Assembly: GCF_900108485.1 (NCBI RefSeq) | Contig: NZ_FNXF01000005.1 | Coordinates: 186,001 to 250,000 of the forward strand | DNA: 64,000 bases | From: Rheinheimera pacifica | Lineage (GTDB): Bacteria > Pseudomonadota > Gammaproteobacteria > Enterobacterales > Alteromonadaceae | Reading direction: 5' to 3' | In this document: positions 9,172 to 17,518 of the stretch, piece after piece | How positions within the stretch are numbered: position 1 is the first letter of the stretch | Layout: each line of letters opens with the position of its first letter | Notes under the pieces: model-generated | What the model was told of the DNA's origin: nothing | Databases searched by the model: none | What the model saw: only the letters and a program-made list of their open reading frames with translations | Program-made: the position numbers and the translations under genes

Positions 9172-11253
9172 TTACCAGATCTTAACGCGCTGTTCTGGCG
9201 GTAAATACATCTTATCGCCTTCTTTAATATCAAAGGCAGTATAAAACTGCGGAATATTCGGCAGTACACCAATAACCCGGTAATGCGCCGGCGAATGTGG
9301 CCCGGTGCTTAACTGACGGCGCAAGGCTTCTTCACGAAACTTAGTACGCCAAACCTGCGCCCAACTGATAAAGAAACGCTGGTCGCCGGTAAAGCCATCC
9401 ATTACCGGAGCCTCTTTGCCTTCCAGTGACAAATGGTAAGCTTTTAACGCGACTGTCATCCCGCCTAAGTCACCAATATTTTCACCCAGTGCCACAGCAC
9501 CGTTTACATTAACGCCCGGTAATGGCTCAAAACGGTTGTACTGGCCAATTAACTTAGCACCACGCGCCTGGAACTGGCCTTTGTCCTGCTCTGTCCACCA
9601 GTTACGTAAATTGCCGTTACCATCGTATTTAGCGCCCTGATCGTCAAAACCGTGGCCTATTTCATGGCCGATAACGCCGCCAATACCACCGTAGTTCACC
9701 GCGTCATCAGCCTCCATATTAAAGAATGGCGGTTGCAAAATAGCGGCCGGGAACACAATTTCGTTGTTTACCGGGTTGTAATAGGCATTTACCGTTTGCG
9801 GTGTCATAAACCACTCGCCTTTGTCAATGGGCTTGCCCAGCTTGTTAATCATATCGTCATACGCCCAGTGGCTGGCGCGCATAAAGTTACCGACTAAATC
9901 ATCTGCTTTAATTTCCAGCGCTGAGTAATCTTTCCACTTATCCGGGTAACCAATTTTTGGCGTAAAGGTGCTGAGTTTTTCCAGCGCGGCAACTTTGGTT
10001 TCTTCGGTCATCCATTCCAGTTCTTTAATGGATATTTCGTAAGCTTTAATCAGGTTAGCAACCAGTTGTTCCATCCGCGCTTTGGCTTCAGGTTTAAAGT
10101 GGCGCTCTACATACAGCTTACCGGTCAGCTCGCCCAACACCTGATCCGAGGCATCTACCGCGCGTTTCCAGCGTGGTTGCTGTTGCTCAATGCCACTTAA
10201 GGTAGTGCCGAAAAAGGCAAACTTGCGCTCGGCAAAGTTACTGCTTAATTTATCGGCATAGCCATTAATGGCTTTGATGCTTAAATAATCCTGCCAGCTT
10301 TGCAGATCAGTGTCTGCCAGCACTTTGCTAAAACCTTCAAAGTACGACGGCTGGCTGACAATAATATCTGTAACCGTGCTTAACTTAGCGCCATTGGCAA
10401 ACGCAGCCCAATCAAAGCTGCCCATGCTGCTGTTAAGCTCAGTGACAGACATTTTGTTATAGGTTTTGTCGGCATTACGGCTTTCCAGCCGGGTCCAGTG
10501 GTGCTCTGCCAGCGCTTTTTCCAGCGCGTAAACCCGCTCTGCTGCCGCTGCAGCATCGGTGTTGCCTGCCAGGGTAAACATGTCGGTTAAGTACACTTTG
10601 TACTGGTTAATAATATTTACTGAGGCTGCATCATCTTTAAAATAGTAGTCACGGTCTGGCAGGCCTAAACCGCCCTGGCCCAGATATACCGCATACTCGG
10701 AAGAGTTTTTTGCGTCGTTATTAACATACCAGCCAAACGGAATGGCCACACCATCGCGCTGCAAGCTGGCAAATAACGGCGCCAGTTGCGCCTTGTCGCT
10801 AACGGCTTTAATAGCATCCAGTTGCGGTGCCAGCGGGCTTAAACCCAGTTTTTCAATAGTGGCTTCATCCATAAAGCTGTTGTAGAAACTGCCCAGCTTC
10901 TGCTCATCAGAGCCGGCTTTTAAATCGCTACGGGCCGACACTTCATCAATAATGGCCTTAACTGCCTGCTGTGAATTGTCGTTCAGAATGTGGAAGGAGC
11001 CGTAAGAGGCTTTATCGGCAGGGATCGGCGTTTCAGCCAGCCATTTGCCGTTAATGGCCAGGAAGAAGTCTTCACTGAATTTTACCGCCGGGTCAAAATA
11101 TTGCTGATCAATGCCCGATACCAGCGCTGTTTTAGCTTCAACAACTGCCGCAGCCGGGATTTGAGTTTGGGTTTGAGTAGAGTCCTGTTTGTTACACGCC
11201 GTAAGGCCAAGCGCCAGCGCCACAGAGGCGGCGGCTAAAGTAAGTTTCTTCAT
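9172..11253 (-). CDS. M13 family (neprilysin/PepO-like) metallopeptidase lipoprotein
   Basis: A 693-residue zinc peptidase. The N-terminus is a lipoprotein signal peptide with lipobox LTAC (Cys at about 20), so the enzyme is probably anchored in the envelope facing the periplasm. The zinc motif HEIGH is at about residue 531, with the third-ligand motif GENIGDLGG at about 588. The substrate-binding pattern NAYYNP precedes them. The length and the C-terminal tryptophan fit the family, which cleaves short peptides. The start has an AGGATAAC ribosome site. It is a single gene ending at its own terminator. Confidence 0.95.
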   Translation of the reverse strand: MKKLTLAAASVALALGLTACNKQDSTQTQTQIPAAAVVEAKTALVSGIDQQYFDPAVKFSEDFFLAINGKWLAETPIPADKASYGSFHILNDNSQQAVKAIIDEVSARSDLKAGSDEQKLGSFYNSFMDEATIEKLGLSPLAPQLDAIKAVSDKAQLAPLFASLQRDGVAIPFGWYVNNDAKNSSEYAVYLGQGGLGLPDRDYYFKDDAASVNIINQYKVYLTDMFTLAGNTDAAAAAERVYALEKALAEHHWTRLESRNADKTYNKMSVTELNSSMGSFDWAAFANGAKLSTVTDIIVSQPSYFEGFSKVLADTDLQSWQDYLSIKAINGYADKLSSNFAERKFAFFGTTLSGIEQQQPRWKRAVDASDQVLGELTGKLYVERHFKPEAKARMEQLVANLIKAYEISIKELEWMTEETKVAALEKLSTFTPKIGYPDKWKDYSALEIKADDLVGNFMRASHWAYDDMINKLGKPIDKGEWFMTPQTVNAYYNPVNNEIVFPAAILQPPFFNMEADDAVNYGGIGGVIGHEIGHGFDDQGAKYDGNGNLRNWWTEQDKGQFQARGAKLIGQYNRFEPLPGVNVNGAVALGENIGDLGGMTVALKAYHLSLEGKEAPVMDGFTGDQRFFISWAQVWRTKFREEALRRQLSTGPHSPAHYRVIGVLPNIPQFYTAFDIKEGDKMYLPPEQRVKIW

Positions 11254-11402
11254 TGTTGTTATCCTGATGGGGTTACTTATTATTACGCCGCTTTATACTA
11301 CTCCGTTGTATAACTGATGCCAAACCGCCGCTGCTACGAAGTTGTAACAAGTTATAAAAACGCTATGATGCTAGCCAATAAACCATCTGAGAGAACAACA
11401 GC

Positions 11403-12377
11403 ATGGACAAATTGCAACACGCTAACCAACTCCTGCAATGGCGCGAGCAGCGTCAGCTTAGCGCTGAACAGTTGCAGCAGGCCAGCGGCCAGTTTCCGCT
11501 GCAGCCAGCTACAGGCCTGTGGCTGGCACAAGCTAACCTTATTTTGTTATTTGGCACTGTGGTACTGCTGGGCGCGGCGCTAATTTTTTTCCTCGCGCAT
11601 AACTGGCCGTTTATGCATTACTTTACTAAGTTTGCCCTGGCCGCCGGTGCGCTGGCGCTATCAGGCGTTATTGCTATACGCAGCGTACCTGCCAGCCTGG
11701 TGCAGCGTGCGGCGTTATTAGCTGCTGCCATACTGACAGGTGCCTTACTGGCATTGATTGGCCAGACTTATCAAACCGGTGCAGATATCTGGCAGCTATT
11801 TGCCGGTTGGGCTGCGCTTATTACGCCGCTGGTGCTGCTATCTAAAAGCCGGGCCTGTTATTTACTCTGGTTTGTGGTGCTGGAACTTGCGCTTGGCCGC
11901 TATCTGAGCACTCAGTCTGAGTTTTTCTGGCTGCTGGCAAGCCCGCCAATGATACTCAATCTGGCGCTGGCCAATCTGGTAATACTGGCATTTGCCGAAT
12001 TTGCCCTGCCCCGGCTAGGGGTTAAAGCCAATCAAACGCTGGTTCGTCTTGCAGCGCTGATACTAATAGCCCCGTTAACGTACGGTGCAGGTATCGGCAC
12101 CTGGGACAACAGCTATCAGCCTAACTTGCTGGTGTATCTGCCACTCACCGCCGTGCTGACGCTGTGGTACTGGCGCCAGCGCCGTGATGTGCTGATCCTG
12201 GCTTTACTGGCCTTTAGCGCAATTACCGTGGCAACCTCAATGCTGGCAAGCCTGCTGGAACATGCTGATGACTTTTTTGCCATGAACTTGTTAGCACTGT
12301 TTGTGATTGGCAGCAGCGTTGCTGCTGTTATCTGGCTGAAAAAGCTCCAACAAACCGTAGTAGGGAAAACAACATGA
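11403..12377 (+). CDS. DUF2157 multi-span membrane protein
   Basis: A 324-residue protein. A short cytoplasmic N-terminal helix region (about residues 1-40) is followed by around eight membrane segments, beginning ANLILLFGTVVLLGAALIFF. The first 100 residues match the DUF2157 pattern. The function is unknown in the family. Its stop overlaps the next gene's start by 4 bp (ATGA), so the three genes 11403-13905 form one translationally coupled operon. No catalytic residues are evident. Confidence 0.85.
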   Translation: MDKLQHANQLLQWREQRQLSAEQLQQASGQFPLQPATGLWLAQANLILLFGTVVLLGAALIFFLAHNWPFMHYFTKFALAAGALALSGVIAIRSVPASLVQRAALLAAAILTGALLALIGQTYQTGADIWQLFAGWAALITPLVLLSKSRACYLLWFVVLELALGRYLSTQSEFFWLLASPPMILNLALANLVILAFAEFALPRLGVKANQTLVRLAALILIAPLTYGAGIGTWDNSYQPNLLVYLPLTAVLTLWYWRQRRDVLILALLAFSAITVATSMLASLLEHADDFFAMNLLALFVIGSSVAAVIWLKKLQQTVVGKTT

Positions 12378-13414
12378 GCAACCATACGGCACTGAGTACC
12401 CAACTGCAGCACACCGGTATTATTGATGCCGCTAAAGCGCAGCAATTACAGACAGCAGCCAGCCCCTGGTGGCTGCAGATTTTGCTTGGCATTGCCGCCT
12501 GGATTGCGTCTGTTCTGATCATCGGCTCTTTTTTAGGCCCGTTACTGGCACTGGCCGATAATAACCCGGTGCGCACTGTGGCCGCCGTTGCATTGCTGGC
12601 TGCAGCAATCTGGCTGACAACCCGCAAGCAAGAGTTTTTACAGCAAATGGCGGTGGCCATTGCGCTGGCCGGCCAGGGGTTGCTGGTATACGTTATCTAT
12701 GATGTGTCGGGTTCAAACGATGAAACCGCGCGCTATGCCTGTGCGGTGATCGCCATCTTGCTGCTGTTAAGCCCGTTAAACCAACTGCATCAGCGCGCCA
12801 GCCTTAGCATAGCGTTGTTATGTCTGTTATCGCTGGTAAGTTCCGCCCCGCTGCTTGCGGTTGTCAGCAGCCTGCTGGCTATTGTCGCCGCACTGTTATG
12901 GTGCAGTCGGCTAAAATGGGCCGGCTTTGCTCAGGCAGCTACCATTAAAAGCCTGCTGGAAGTGATAACTTTGGCAGCGCTGGCACTAACGTTGTTCGGC
13001 CAATGCTTATTGTGGCTGGACACCGGTTACTGGCTGGACAACAGGCTGGATATGGCCCGAGCCCTGTATAGCGCACTTGGCAGTGTATTATTAATTTCAA
13101 CCGTATTTTGGCTAAGCCGGCTGGCAACAGTACCCAGCCGTCTGGCACTGCTTACTATCGCCGTGGTGCTATGTATTTTGCTGTACCCTGCATCCGGTTT
13201 ACTGGTGAGCACAGCACTGATGCTGGCGTGTTTTTATGGCTGCAGCAGAAACTGGTATGCGTTATGTCTGCTTAGCATGCTGTTGGCCATCAGCCAGTTT
13301 TACTACAGTTTAGAGCTTAATTTATTACATAAATCCGGTATTTTAGCCCTTAGCGGTGTAACGCTGCTGGCAGCCTGGTTATTGTTGCAGCGCTATCAGC
13401 GGAGACTTGTATGA
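12374..13414 (+). CDS. DUF4401 multi-span membrane protein
   Basis: A 346-residue membrane protein with about ten hydrophobic segments and a short N-terminal soluble part containing the pattern WWLQILLGIAAWIAS. It matches DUF4401 by pattern and by its usual place between DUF2157 and GDYXXLXY genes. It overlaps both neighbours by 4 bp (ATGA at each junction). The role is unknown; the set is plausibly a single envelope complex, which is inference from the operon. Confidence 0.82.
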   Translation: MSNHTALSTQLQHTGIIDAAKAQQLQTAASPWWLQILLGIAAWIASVLIIGSFLGPLLALADNNPVRTVAAVALLAAAIWLTTRKQEFLQQMAVAIALAGQGLLVYVIYDVSGSNDETARYACAVIAILLLLSPLNQLHQRASLSIALLCLLSLVSSAPLLAVVSSLLAIVAALLWCSRLKWAGFAQAATIKSLLEVITLAALALTLFGQCLLWLDTGYWLDNRLDMARALYSALGSVLLISTVFWLSRLATVPSRLALLTIAVVLCILLYPASGLLVSTALMLACFYGCSRNWYALCLLSMLLAISQFYYSLELNLLHKSGILALSGVTLLAAWLLLQRYQRRLV

Positions 13415-13905
13415 GCATTACACTACAACGCCGGGCTATTGCGGCCGCTTTGCTACTCATTCTTGCCGCAGCAGGTTTTGCTATCTGGCAGTTTGAGCAA
13501 ACATTAAACACCGGCCGGGTGGTCAATATTGCGCTGGCACCGCTGGACCCACGCTCAATTATGCAGGGCGATTATATGGCACTGGCCTACGCCATTGACC
13601 GCGAATTACCCGAAGATGCCGCGCAATATAAATACGCCTGGTTAAGTATCGATGCCGAACAACGGGCCAGTTTGCACAGCCTGAGTAATAACCTGCCGCA
13701 AGACCCACAGCTGGTTGCAGTATTGCTGCGCTGGCGCGACGGTATTATCAGTGTTGGCCCTAATGCGTTCTTTTTTGCTGAAGGTACAGGCGCACTGTAT
13801 GAACAAGCACCTTATGGCCAGTTTCGGGTAGATGCCAGCGGCAAGGCGCTGCTGGTAGGCCTATTGGATGAAAATTTGCAGTTATTGAGAGAAAATAACC
13901 GCTGA
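13411..13905 (+). CDS. GDYXXLXY-domain protein
   Basis: A 164-residue protein with one N-terminal membrane anchor (residues 9-27), the rest probably periplasmic. It carries the name-giving motif GDYMALAY at about residue 52. A second conserved patch is near the C-terminus, with YGQFRVDASGKALLVGL. Family proteins of this sort are found with DUF2157/DUF4401 genes, as here. No enzymatic role is known to me. It is the last gene of the three-gene coupled operon. Confidence 0.85.
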   Translation: MSITLQRRAIAAALLLILAAAGFAIWQFEQTLNTGRVVNIALAPLDPRSIMQGDYMALAYAIDRELPEDAAQYKYAWLSIDAEQRASLHSLSNNLPQDPQLVAVLLRWRDGIISVGPNAFFFAEGTGALYEQAPYGQFRVDASGKALLVGLLDENLQLLRENNR

Positions 13906-13920
13906 ACCTACACTAAGCGA

Positions 13921-14017
13921 GAACCGGATTACCCTAAGCCAACCGTTGCAGACCAGGACGGTCGAATCGAGCCTACAGGGACGTATTTACGGCGTGTTGG
14001 TGTGGGTAAACCGGTTC
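13921..14017. repeat. 97-bp inverted-repeat element between convergent genes
   Basis: The left arm 13921-13943 (starting GAACCGGATTACCC) pairs with the right arm 13996-14017 (ending GGGTAAACCGGTTC), about 18 of 22 positions. The interior includes GAGCCTACAGGGACGTATTT, which I recall as a recurrent intergenic sequence in related genomes (memory, not checked). It differs from the 5906/8940/15619 family. It separates the GDYXXLXY gene from the convergent DUF3612 regulator and may fold into a terminator-like hairpin for both. Confidence 0.6.
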
Positions 14018-14034
14018 GACGTGCTTCAGACTTT

Positions 14035-15537
14035 TTAACCTTTGCACTGATAACAGCCCGGACTGCGCGGGCAGCTGTTACCGCGGGCGCAAATAAGCTG
14101 CACCGGCTTTTGTAAGCTGCGTGCCACCCAATTAATATTCAGAATATTCGCCACACTGGTCAGCGCGGTTTGAATACCTTTCGGTACCTTAGCACCTCCG
14201 CTGCTGCCAACGCACAGCTGTTTTAACTCAGCCGCCATCGTATCGGCATCAACGCCTTGTGCCAGCAAAGCCGGGTTTAAATCAATACCGGCACACAACA
14301 CATGCGTATTACCTGCCAAATCGCTTACTTTAGTTGACTCGCAACAGTAAATACGCGGTGCACCGTTTACATCCAGCAACGACAACTGCGCGCTGCTGGC
14401 TACGCCTTCAACATCAAACATCCGAAACACTGCCCAGTGCTGGCAGGGGTCTTCTACCTGCCGCATATTGCCCCACGGCAGCGGTATACCATTGCCACGA
14501 TACACCGCTTTAAGTTTACCCGGCGTGTAGGCATCAAAATAATGCCAATGTGTATAGGGCGATACCGCCGTCATACGGCGCATAGCTACTGAAGCCGATA
14601 CGCCGGCTTGCTGATGGGTGCTGATCTCATAACCGTGACGGTCCAGCAACTGGCGAAACGGTAACTTAGGGCAAAGTAAAGCACCGGCAAAAAAGCTCGA
14701 TTCAAAATCACGCCAGGCATGCAAAATATCCTGCGGCTGCACGGCGGTAGAGCTGGACAGCTCGTCGTCATGCGCGCCGCCCACTGTCATGCTGCTTTTC
14801 ACGCCATCTTTGTTGTGCAGCACGGCATGGCCAATATGCACTGCCAGCTCATACTTTAACCGCGTAGGAAATTGTTGTAGCAAGCTGTTTAAGTGCAAGG
14901 TATTGGGCGGGGTAAAAAACGACGTAGAGACATTTTTTGACAATACGCCCAGCTCATCCAGCAACTCTTTAGGTGTTTCGTCATACCAGCTTATTTGCAG
15001 CCCAAGCTGTTTTACAATCGCCAGCAATTCGTCCACGCCAAGCGGCATCCGTTTTTGGCCAACGTCTTCGGCCGCACGCTCCAGCTCGGGGAAATGGTTT
15101 TGATGATGCTCCTGATGCGCACGGATCAGCAACTGGGCAAATTGTTTGCCACTGGTACCAGTTTGCGACAGCATCTCCGGAATGGCAATTTGTAAAATAT
15201 CGTTGGAAAACAAAAAGCCCGGCTCCAGCGCCATACCACTGATCCCGCCACGGCTGCCTTTTTGTGGCGTTAAATCCTGGCCGTCGTCTTCACCATCAAG
15301 AAACCAGTCGATGTCTTTTTGAAATACTTCGGCTATCACTTCAAGCATTTCAATGCCGGGCACCCGCTTACCGCGTTCAATCATTGACAGGTAAGACACC
15401 GAGGGCGCCTGTTCCGCGTTCACCCGGATACAGCGGGTGGACAAATCTTCCATAGTTAAGTTATTGCGTTTTCTCAGATTTCTGATCTTGGTTCCGAGAA
15501 AATGCGACTTTCTGAGCAGGCTTTTGTTTGCTTTCAT
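14035..15537 (-). CDS. XRE-family regulator with DUF3612 domain, ScfR-like architecture
   Basis: A 500-residue DNA-binding regulator. The helix-turn-helix is at residues 12-80 (LGTKIRNLRKRNNLTMEDL). The middle contains ELAVHIGHAVLH at about residue 235, resembling a degenerate IrrE/ImmA-type HExxH segment. The C-terminus holds a cysteine cluster, CARGNSCPRSPGCYQCKG, comparable to the Cys motif of short-chain-fatty-acyl regulators (RamB, PrpR). I assign DUF3612 from the overall pattern. RamB-type regulators control acetate or propionate genes, so an acyl-CoA or Fe-S sensing role is inferred. No clear ribosome site precedes the ATG. It is divergent from the malate-synthase-like gene at 15801. 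Confidence 0.8.
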   Translation of the reverse strand: MKANKSLLRKSHFLGTKIRNLRKRNNLTMEDLSTRCIRVNAEQAPSVSYLSMIERGKRVPGIEMLEVIAEVFQKDIDWFLDGEDDGQDLTPQKGSRGGISGMALEPGFLFSNDILQIAIPEMLSQTGTSGKQFAQLLIRAHQEHHQNHFPELERAAEDVGQKRMPLGVDELLAIVKQLGLQISWYDETPKELLDELGVLSKNVSTSFFTPPNTLHLNSLLQQFPTRLKYELAVHIGHAVLHNKDGVKSSMTVGGAHDDELSSSTAVQPQDILHAWRDFESSFFAGALLCPKLPFRQLLDRHGYEISTHQQAGVSASVAMRRMTAVSPYTHWHYFDAYTPGKLKAVYRGNGIPLPWGNMRQVEDPCQHWAVFRMFDVEGVASSAQLSLLDVNGAPRIYCCESTKVSDLAGNTHVLCAGIDLNPALLAQGVDADTMAAELKQLCVGSSGGAKVPKGIQTALTSVANILNINWVARSLQKPVQLICARGNSCPRSPGCYQCKG

Positions 15538-15577
15538 TTTGTAAAATTCACACTGTAAAATTTTTATTGTGAAATTA
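15538..15577. promoter_or_regulatory. Candidate autoregulatory operator of the DUF3612 regulator
   Basis: The AT-rich leader next to the regulator start contains TTTGTAAAATTCACA, then CTGTAAAATTTT, then ATTGTGAAATTA. These are two direct copies of TGTAAAATT and one related TGTGAAATT at about 18-bp spacing. Repeated sites next to a regulator start suggest autoregulation. ScfR-type regulators favour TTTGCAAA-like boxes, which these resemble. Confidence 0.4.
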
Positions 15578-15618
15578 TGCTGATTTTTAGCCTAGACTAG
15601 TTTTTAACCGATAGCAAC

Positions 15619-15747
15619 TGGTCCGCGTTCTGACAAACGCGACAGAGGTGACGGTCCGGAATCCTGATAGCGCAGCCACAGAGTGTCTGAGCGAACGCGT
15701 AAGCGGCAGCGAGTTGCTGTGGCGAGCACAGCAGGAATTGCGGACCA
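15619..15747. repeat. Dispersed hairpin repeat, copy C
   Basis: A 129-bp element bounded by TGGTCCGC and GCGGACCA. Inside, GGAATCCTGATAGCGCAGCCACAG pairs partly with CTGTGGCGAGCACAGCAGGAATT. The core CACAGAGTGTCTGAGCG matches copies A and B, and GATAGCGCAGCCACA matches copy D exactly. It lies in the divergent region between the DUF3612 regulator and the malate-synthase-like gene, so it forms part of the latter's leader. Confidence 0.75.
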
Positions 15748-15800
15748 AAGCTTTACACAATTACCGGCAACAAGAGCTGACAAGAGACGAGGATGACATT

Positions 15801-16316
15801 ATGACTACACTGGCCCAACACCACAGCACTCCATCACCAAGCCATACCGCCTGGATGGCGACTGAACTAAGCGTGATTAACGAGCTGAACCAGCGCCATG
15901 TCAAACAGGTAATGGATTACTCCAAAGGCTTTTTAGACAAAACCTTTCCACTGCAGCAAGGCTCGCATAAAGATGTATGCAGTTACGTAGTGTACTACCA
16001 GCAGTTGCTGGCATTTTTTGCCGACGGCAGCACCAGCGGTTTGCAAACCCCGGCACAGTTTGTTGCGTTAAGCGGCCACCGTGAAGCGCCCTGCTCTATC
16101 GTGCTGAACAATAACGGCCGCCACGTCGAGCTTATTTTAAACCGTAGCGGCATTAACGGCAGTCAGGATAAAGCCAGCATTGACGACATTCAGCTGCAAA
16201 CCTCTGAGCCGGATTGCGTCTGGTTTAGCATGGTAACCGGCCGCCAGGTTAGCTGCGCCCACAAAGGTAATAAGCAGTTTACCTGCAAAGACGGCCAGCC
16301 ATATTCACTGGTATAA
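15801..16316 (+). CDS. Stand-alone protein resembling the internal alpha/beta domain of malate synthase G
   Basis: A 171-residue protein. From about residue 36 to 145 it follows malate synthase G (GlcB) roughly residues 130-265 as I recall that sequence: FLDKTFPLQQGS (GlcB FLDESLPLENGS), TPAQFV, then NNGRHVEL (NNGLHIEL) and a DC near the end. The TIM-barrel catalytic part of malate synthase is absent, so catalysis is not expected. The ATG at 15801 is chosen for its GAGGA ribosome site; the longer frame upstream lies in repeat C. A 13-bp hairpin follows the stop, so this looks like a complete gene. Its divergent neighbour is a RamB/PrpR-like regulator, suggesting a role in acetate or glyoxylate control (inference). 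Gene decay is the alternative. Confidence 0.7.
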   Translation: MTTLAQHHSTPSPSHTAWMATELSVINELNQRHVKQVMDYSKGFLDKTFPLQQGSHKDVCSYVVYYQQLLAFFADGSTSGLQTPAQFVALSGHREAPCSIVLNNNGRHVELILNRSGINGSQDKASIDDIQLQTSEPDCVWFSMVTGRQVSCAHKGNKQFTCKDGQPYSLV

Positions 16317-16345
16317 ATGGAGTTTTAAGATCGCGCCAATACATA

Positions 16346-16390
16346 ACACTTCGGCGATGATTAACAAGATCGCCGAAGTGTGTTGTTATT
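16346..16390 (+). terminator. Terminator after the malate-synthase-like gene
   Basis: ACACTTCGGCGAT and ATCGCCGAAGTGT form a perfect 13-bp stem with a 10-nt loop, followed by a T-rich tail (GTTGTTATTTTC). It starts 30 bp past the stop. Confidence 0.8.
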
Positions 16391-16455
16391 TTCATTAAAG
16401 TTTTCCGGGCAGCAGCCGATACAGGGGCACCAATACGTTAAGCCGCCTGCCTTTT

Positions 16456-16905
16456 ATGCAAATTAATACTCTGCAACCCCAGACTGTTAGCCTAAAACTG
16501 AACCTGCCGGAACAAACTGCAGCCGCTGCCACCGGCACAGCTAGCAATAACAACACTATGCCGGGTGCTTATGTCAGCTTGTCAGAGCTGGGCAAAACCA
16601 AAGCCAAACAAGCAGAGCAAAATAAAGATATTGATGACAGCAACCTGCCGGATACTATTAAGCAGATATTAAAAACTATTCGCGATCTTAAGCAGCAAAT
16701 TGCCGATAAGCAGGCCGAAATAGATAAAGCTAAACAGGATGGGCAGCAATCCGAACAACAGCGGGAAAAACTGAAACTATTGCAAACTGAGCTGAGCATG
16801 CTGAACAGCGCCCTTGGCAGCGCTCAACAGAGCCTGAATAAAGCTATGCAGCAGCAAGATCTAAGCGATGAACAAATACAAACTGCTTTATCGCTGATGT
16901 TGTAA
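16456..16905 (+). CDS. Small coiled-coil protein of unknown function (FlxA-like at best)
   Basis: A 149-residue hydrophilic protein without signal peptide or membrane segment. Residues 65-135 are a strongly predicted coiled coil rich in K, E and Q (DLKQQIADKQAEIDKAKQ, then LQTELSMLNSALGSAQQ). The N-terminal 45 residues are low in charge and look disordered. The layout recalls FlxA-like proteins, but no diagnostic motif is seen, so I give no name. The start is uncertain because the ribosome site is poor. Its neighbours offer no functional hint. Confidence 0.6.
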   Translation: MQINTLQPQTVSLKLNLPEQTAAAATGTASNNNTMPGAYVSLSELGKTKAKQAEQNKDIDDSNLPDTIKQILKTIRDLKQQIADKQAEIDKAKQDGQQSEQQREKLKLLQTELSMLNSALGSAQQSLNKAMQQQDLSDEQIQTALSLML

Positions 16906-16990
16906 CACTGCATAACTTAGCTACACTGCAGCCCATGACGTAAAGCAAGTGATGCCAATAAACCCAACACGCAATAATTGAGCTTTAACG

Positions 16991-17500
16991 ATGCAAGATT
17001 TGATTTACCTGCGCCATTATCCCGACACACTACAACAGCAGGTACGGCAATTGCTGGCAGAAGACCAGTTAGGTAACACCCTGCAGCGCCGCTACCCGAA
17101 CCAAAGCCACAGCGTGCAAACCGACAAAGCCCTGTACGAATTTACCCAGGAGCTAAAACGGCAATGGCTGCGCAGCAGCGAACCGGTTAGCAAAGTAATA
17201 TTTGATCCCAAAATTCATATTATTAATAACGCTCTGGGTACCCATACCCAAATTAGCCGGGTGCAGGGCGGCAAACTTAAAAGCAAAAATGAGATCAGGG
17301 TAGCGGCGTTACTCAAGCAGCTACCACTACCGCTGCTGCAAATGGTAGTGGTACACGAGTTGGCGCACTTACGCGAAAAAGACCACAACAAAGCCTTTTA
17401 TAAACTTTGCCAGCATATGCAGCCAGACTATCACCAGTTGGAGCTGGATTTACGCCTGTACCTCACCTTATTTGAACAGCGCGGTGAAAGCAGCGTATAA
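16991..17500 (+). CDS. YgjP-like metal-dependent hydrolase (DUF45 type)
   Basis: A 169-residue cytoplasmic protein with the zinc motif VVHELAHLREKDHNKAFYKLC near residues 120-140, that is HELAH followed six residues later by the third ligand His. This HExxH-x5-H-x3-F arrangement is typical of the YgjP/DUF45 family, distantly related to SprT and M48 peptidases. The physiological substrate is not established. It is convergent with the yqaA-like gene 18 bp away. No strong ribosome site is seen, so the start is moderately sure. Confidence 0.82.
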   Translation: MQDLIYLRHYPDTLQQQVRQLLAEDQLGNTLQRRYPNQSHSVQTDKALYEFTQELKRQWLRSSEPVSKVIFDPKIHIINNALGTHTQISRVQGGKLKSKNEIRVAALLKQLPLPLLQMVVVHELAHLREKDHNKAFYKLCQHMQPDYHQLELDLRLYLTLFEQRGESSV

Positions 17501-17518
17501 GCCTGGCGGCCATACAGT

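Noticed and set aside
8912..9244. 110-residue plus-strand frame
   Set aside because: It spans hairpin repeat copy B and the M13-gene terminator; no coding features.
15648..15800. N-terminal extension of the malate-synthase-like gene
   Set aside because: These 51 codons lie mainly in hairpin repeat copy C; the GAGGA site supports the start at 15801.
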